Part shown: positions 61,876-64,000 of the stretch, in pieces | Layout of the letters: each line of letters opens with the position of its first letter | Position numbering within the stretch: the first letter of the stretch is position 1 | Source of the DNA: Thiogranum sp. | GTDB lineage: Bacteria; Pseudomonadota; Gammaproteobacteria; DSM-19610 | Direction of reading: 5' to 3' | Assembly (NCBI GenBank): GCA_030148805.1 | Contig: JASBSS010000013.1 | Location: 157,006-221,005 of the forward strand | DNA length: 64,000 nt | Notes under the pieces: model-generated | Seen by the model: only the letters and a program-made list of their open reading frames with translations | The model's database searches: none | Told to the model about the DNA's origin: nothing | Made by a program: the position numbers and the translations under genes

Positions 61876-61878
61876 TCG

Positions 61879-62298
61879 ATGTCCTTATTTGATGTTTTCG
61901 ATATAGCCGGCTCGGCCATGAGTTCCGAGTCGGTACGCTTGAACGTGACCGCCAGCAACCTGGCCAATGCACAGAGTGTCGGCCCCGACGAAGCCAGCAC
62001 CTACCGCGCCCGGCACCCGGTGTTTTCGGCGGTGATGCAGTCGTTGCGCGGCGGTATCGATAATGTCGGCGCCGGGGTGAAAGTCGACGGCGTCGTCGAG
62101 AGCAAGGCGCCGCTTGAACAGCGCTACGAGCCGCAGCACCCAATGGCCAATGACGAGGGTTACGTCTATGTGCCCAATGTCAATCTGATTGATGAGATGT
62201 CCAATATGATTTCCGCTTCGCGTTCCTACCAGAGCAACGTCGAAGTCCTCAATACCTCCAAGCAGTTGTTGCTTGCCACGCTCCGTCTGGGGCAATAG
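61879..62298 (+). CDS. flgC: Flagellar rod protein FlgC
   Basis: 139 residues. The N-terminal rod motif VRLNVTASNLANAQSVG and the C-terminal NVNLIDEMSNMISASRSYQSNVEVLNTSKQLLLATLRLG are the family's two conserved ends, with YRARHPVFSAV between them. It builds the proximal rod next to FlgB. It sits in order before flgD in a single transcript. Confidence 0.96.
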   Translation: MSLFDVFDIAGSAMSSESVRLNVTASNLANAQSVGPDEASTYRARHPVFSAVMQSLRGGIDNVGAGVKVDGVVESKAPLEQRYEPQHPMANDEGYVYVPNVNLIDEMSNMISASRSYQSNVEVLNTSKQLLLATLRLGQ

Positions 62299-62316
62299 TC
62301 CGCACAGGGTAGCGCT

Positions 62317-62994
62317 ATGATCGATACACAAAACATCACCTCCGGGGCCGATTTTCGCAGCGTGCAGGAACTGGCCGCCAAGGACGCCGCCAAAGGTAAG
62401 AGTCTCGGCCAGGATGAATTTCTCAAGCTGATGACCACACAACTGCAGAACCAGGACCCGATGAAGCCGATGGAAAACGGTGACTTCCTGGCGCAGATCG
62501 CGCAGTTCTCCACGGTGCAGGGCATCGGCGATTTGAACGACAATTTCGCCAACCTGAGCGCCTCGCTGGTCTCCAACCAGGCCTTGCAGGCGACCAACCT
62601 GGTAGGCCGCCAAGTGCTGGCGCCGACCGGGGTCGCCGCCCTCAAAACCGGCGAGAGCATCCGCGGCAAAGTGGACCTGCCCTCGGCCAGCGGCGACCTG
62701 GTGGTGACGGTGCGTGACCAGGCCGGGCAGGTGGTGCGCCGCCTGGATCTCGGTTCCCAGGCGGCCGGTTCGACCGACTTCCAGTGGGACGGGCTGCGCG
62801 ACGATGGTCAGTATGCCGGCGCCGGCAACTATTTTTTGAGTGCCGAGGCCAGTATCGACGGCCAGAATCAAACCGTCGACACGCTGCTGGTTTCGGAAGT
62901 TCGTAGCGTCACATTAAGCAACAGCGGCGGGCTGCTGTTGGATCTCGACGGTATCGGGGCCCTGGACTTCAGCGAAGTCCGGCAGATCCTCTAA
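62317..62994 (+). CDS. flgD: Flagellar hook cap protein FlgD
   Basis: 225 residues. The N-terminal part LGQDEFLKLMTTQLQNQDPMKPMENGDFLAQIAQFSTVQG is the defining FlgD sequence (about 28-67). Residues about 95-190 form a Tudor-like/FnIII pair with DFQWDGLRDDGQYAGAG. It caps the growing hook and guides addition of FlgE. It lies 18 bases after flgC. Confidence 0.95.
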   Translation: MIDTQNITSGADFRSVQELAAKDAAKGKSLGQDEFLKLMTTQLQNQDPMKPMENGDFLAQIAQFSTVQGIGDLNDNFANLSASLVSNQALQATNLVGRQVLAPTGVAALKTGESIRGKVDLPSASGDLVVTVRDQAGQVVRRLDLGSQAAGSTDFQWDGLRDDGQYAGAGNYFLSAEASIDGQNQTVDTLLVSEVRSVTLSNSGGLLLDLDGIGALDFSEVRQIL

Positions 62995-63019
62995 CCGATC
63001 AGTTTGAAGGAGAAAGCAT

Positions 63020-64000
63020 ATGCCATTTCGTACAGCACTAAGCGGGTTGAATGCATCGTCGGCGGAACTGCGGATCATCGGTAACAATGTCGCCAACGCC
63101 AGCACCACCGGTTTCAAAGAGTCGCGCGCCGAGTTCGCCGATATTTTCGCCAGTTCAAACCTGGGTGTGACCGCCAATGCCATCGGTACCGGCGTGCGCT
63201 TGTCCTCGGTGGCGCAACAGTTTACCCAGGGCAATGTCGGTTTCACCGATAACAACCTGGATCTGGCCATCAGCGGTCAGGGCTTTTTTGTGCTCGACGA
63301 CAACGGCATCAATGTGTATTCGCGCGCCGGCGCTTTCGGTGTCGATCGCAGCGGCTTCGTGGTCAACAGTCAACAGCAGGGGCTGATCATCTCCAAAGCT
63401 GACGCTTCCGGCAATATCACCGGCGAAAAAGCCCCCTTGCAGCTCGACAGCAAGGACATCGCGCCGCAGGCCACCTCCACCATCGACTTCAGCGCCAATC
63501 TGGATGCCTCGGCCCCGGTTCCGGGCGGCTTGACGCCCACGGCCAATATCTCCTTGACGCCGGGCGGTATACTCGACACCAACGACAGCCCCTATACCAC
63601 CCCCGCGACCTTCAACCTGGTCGATCAATACGGCAACTCCGTGCCCAACGCCGCCTTGCGCTTCACCTACACCGGCACCGGCAGCGCCTGGGACACCGAA
63701 CTGCTGGTCGGGGGCGCGTCGACCGCGCCGCCGACCACGGTTACCGGGGTCAATATCGGTTCCCAGAACATCACGCTCAACTGGGATCCGGATGCGGGCG
63801 GGCCGCAGACCGCCCAGCCGATCGCCGTCGATACCAGTGCGCTTCTCTCACAGACGGTAGCCGCCAGCGCGTCTTCCGTTGTCGCCAGTGCCGACGGTTC
63901 CACTCAGCAGGCCTTCGACCCCGCCGACGCCAGCACTTACAACAATTCCACTTCGCTGACCGTGTACGACACGCTGGGCTCGCCCCACCTGTCGACACTG
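63020..64000 (+). CDS. flgE: Flagellar hook protein FlgE, N-terminal part
   Basis: 327 residues before the window ends, with AAGGAG ahead of the ATG at 63020. The start MPFRTALSGLNASSAELRIIGNNVANASTTGFKESRAEF is the FlgE opening, and DLAISGQGFFVLDDNGINVYSRAGAFGVDRSGFVVN follows near 83. The region after about 140 (Thr/Ala/Ser-rich, SPYTTPATFNLVDQYG) is the variable surface domain. It forms the hook that joins rod to filament. Truncated by the window edge. Confidence 0.96.
   Translation, partial: MPFRTALSGLNASSAELRIIGNNVANASTTGFKESRAEFADIFASSNLGVTANAIGTGVRLSSVAQQFTQGNVGFTDNNLDLAISGQGFFVLDDNGINVYSRAGAFGVDRSGFVVNSQQQGLIISKADASGNITGEKAPLQLDSKDIAPQATSTIDFSANLDASAPVPGGLTPTANISLTPGGILDTNDSPYTTPATFNLVDQYGNSVPNAALRFTYTGTGSAWDTELLVGGASTAPPTTVTGVNIGSQNITLNWDPDAGGPQTAQPIAVDTSALLSQTVAASASSVVASADGSTQQAFDPADASTYNNSTSLTVYDTLGSPHLSTL

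Overview
The window is chromosomal DNA of a GC-rich gammaproteobacterium. Supporting evidence: the order lptF-lptG with a convergent RDD gene, a pcnB-folK-panB-panC run, metE/metR, a class Ia nrdAB with two ATP cones, DUF1631 and HDOD signalling proteins, and a flgN-flgM-flgA / cheV-cheR / flgBCDE flagellar locus. DUF2173 proteins, cytochrome P460-like lipoproteins and an unusual complex I-like operon suggest a chemolithotroph or sulfur oxidiser, perhaps near Chromatiales; that placement is inference. Most of the window is dense, GC-rich and ordinary. The clear exception is an AT-rich patch at about 54.8-57.5 kb.

Layout. 1-4.4 kb: LPS export permeases, RDD protein, three tandem DUF2173 proteins, a glycosyltransferase. 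4.4-10.4 kb: tRNA-Glu, pcnB-folK-nucleoside kinase-panB-panC, convergent mltF, tRNA-Ser. 10.7-16.5 kb: sulfotransferase-like gene, two-gene osmoprotectant ABC system, fumC, acyltransferase-like membrane protein. 16.5-26.5 kb: lipoprotein, DUF1631 protein, then a run of HDOD, HDOD-PP2C phosphatase, anti-sigma-type kinase, STAS protein and an MCE/Mla-type ABC transporter with its auxiliary lipoprotein. 26.5-36.6 kb: relA-type gene, tRNA-Arg, metE/metR, and a cobalamin riboswitch leading into nrdAB. 36.7-46.1 kb: an operon of complex I membrane-arm genes (A, H, J, K, L, M, N) in which one chimeric protein replaces subunits B and D. That protein has a NuoB-like part, a heavy-metal-binding module, a His-rich repeat and a NuoD-like part, and it lacks the iron-sulfur cysteines.

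46.1-54.7 kb: polyphosphate:AMP phosphotransferase, a three-gene cassette (asparagine synthetase-like, GNAT/FemAB-like, proline dehydrogenase-like), two convergent P460-like haem lipoproteins sharing a terminator, and an acetolactate synthase. 54.8-57.5 kb: a small island bounded by a 24-bp direct repeat of the 3' end of tRNA-Ala. It carries an IS256-family element with an 8-bp target duplication, an AT-rich membrane protein gene and a gene remnant. 57.6-64 kb: flagellar and chemotaxis genes with readable sigma-54 and sigma-28 promoters.

The most unusual system is the complex I-like operon at 37.2-46.1 kb: an ion-pumping membrane arm with no NADH module, no visible Fe-S subunit and a copper-type metal-binding chimera where the redox connection should be. 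Second is the phosphatase/kinase/STAS partner-switching set directly joined to the lipid-transport operon. I cannot run searches, so novelty is judged from memory of the families only.
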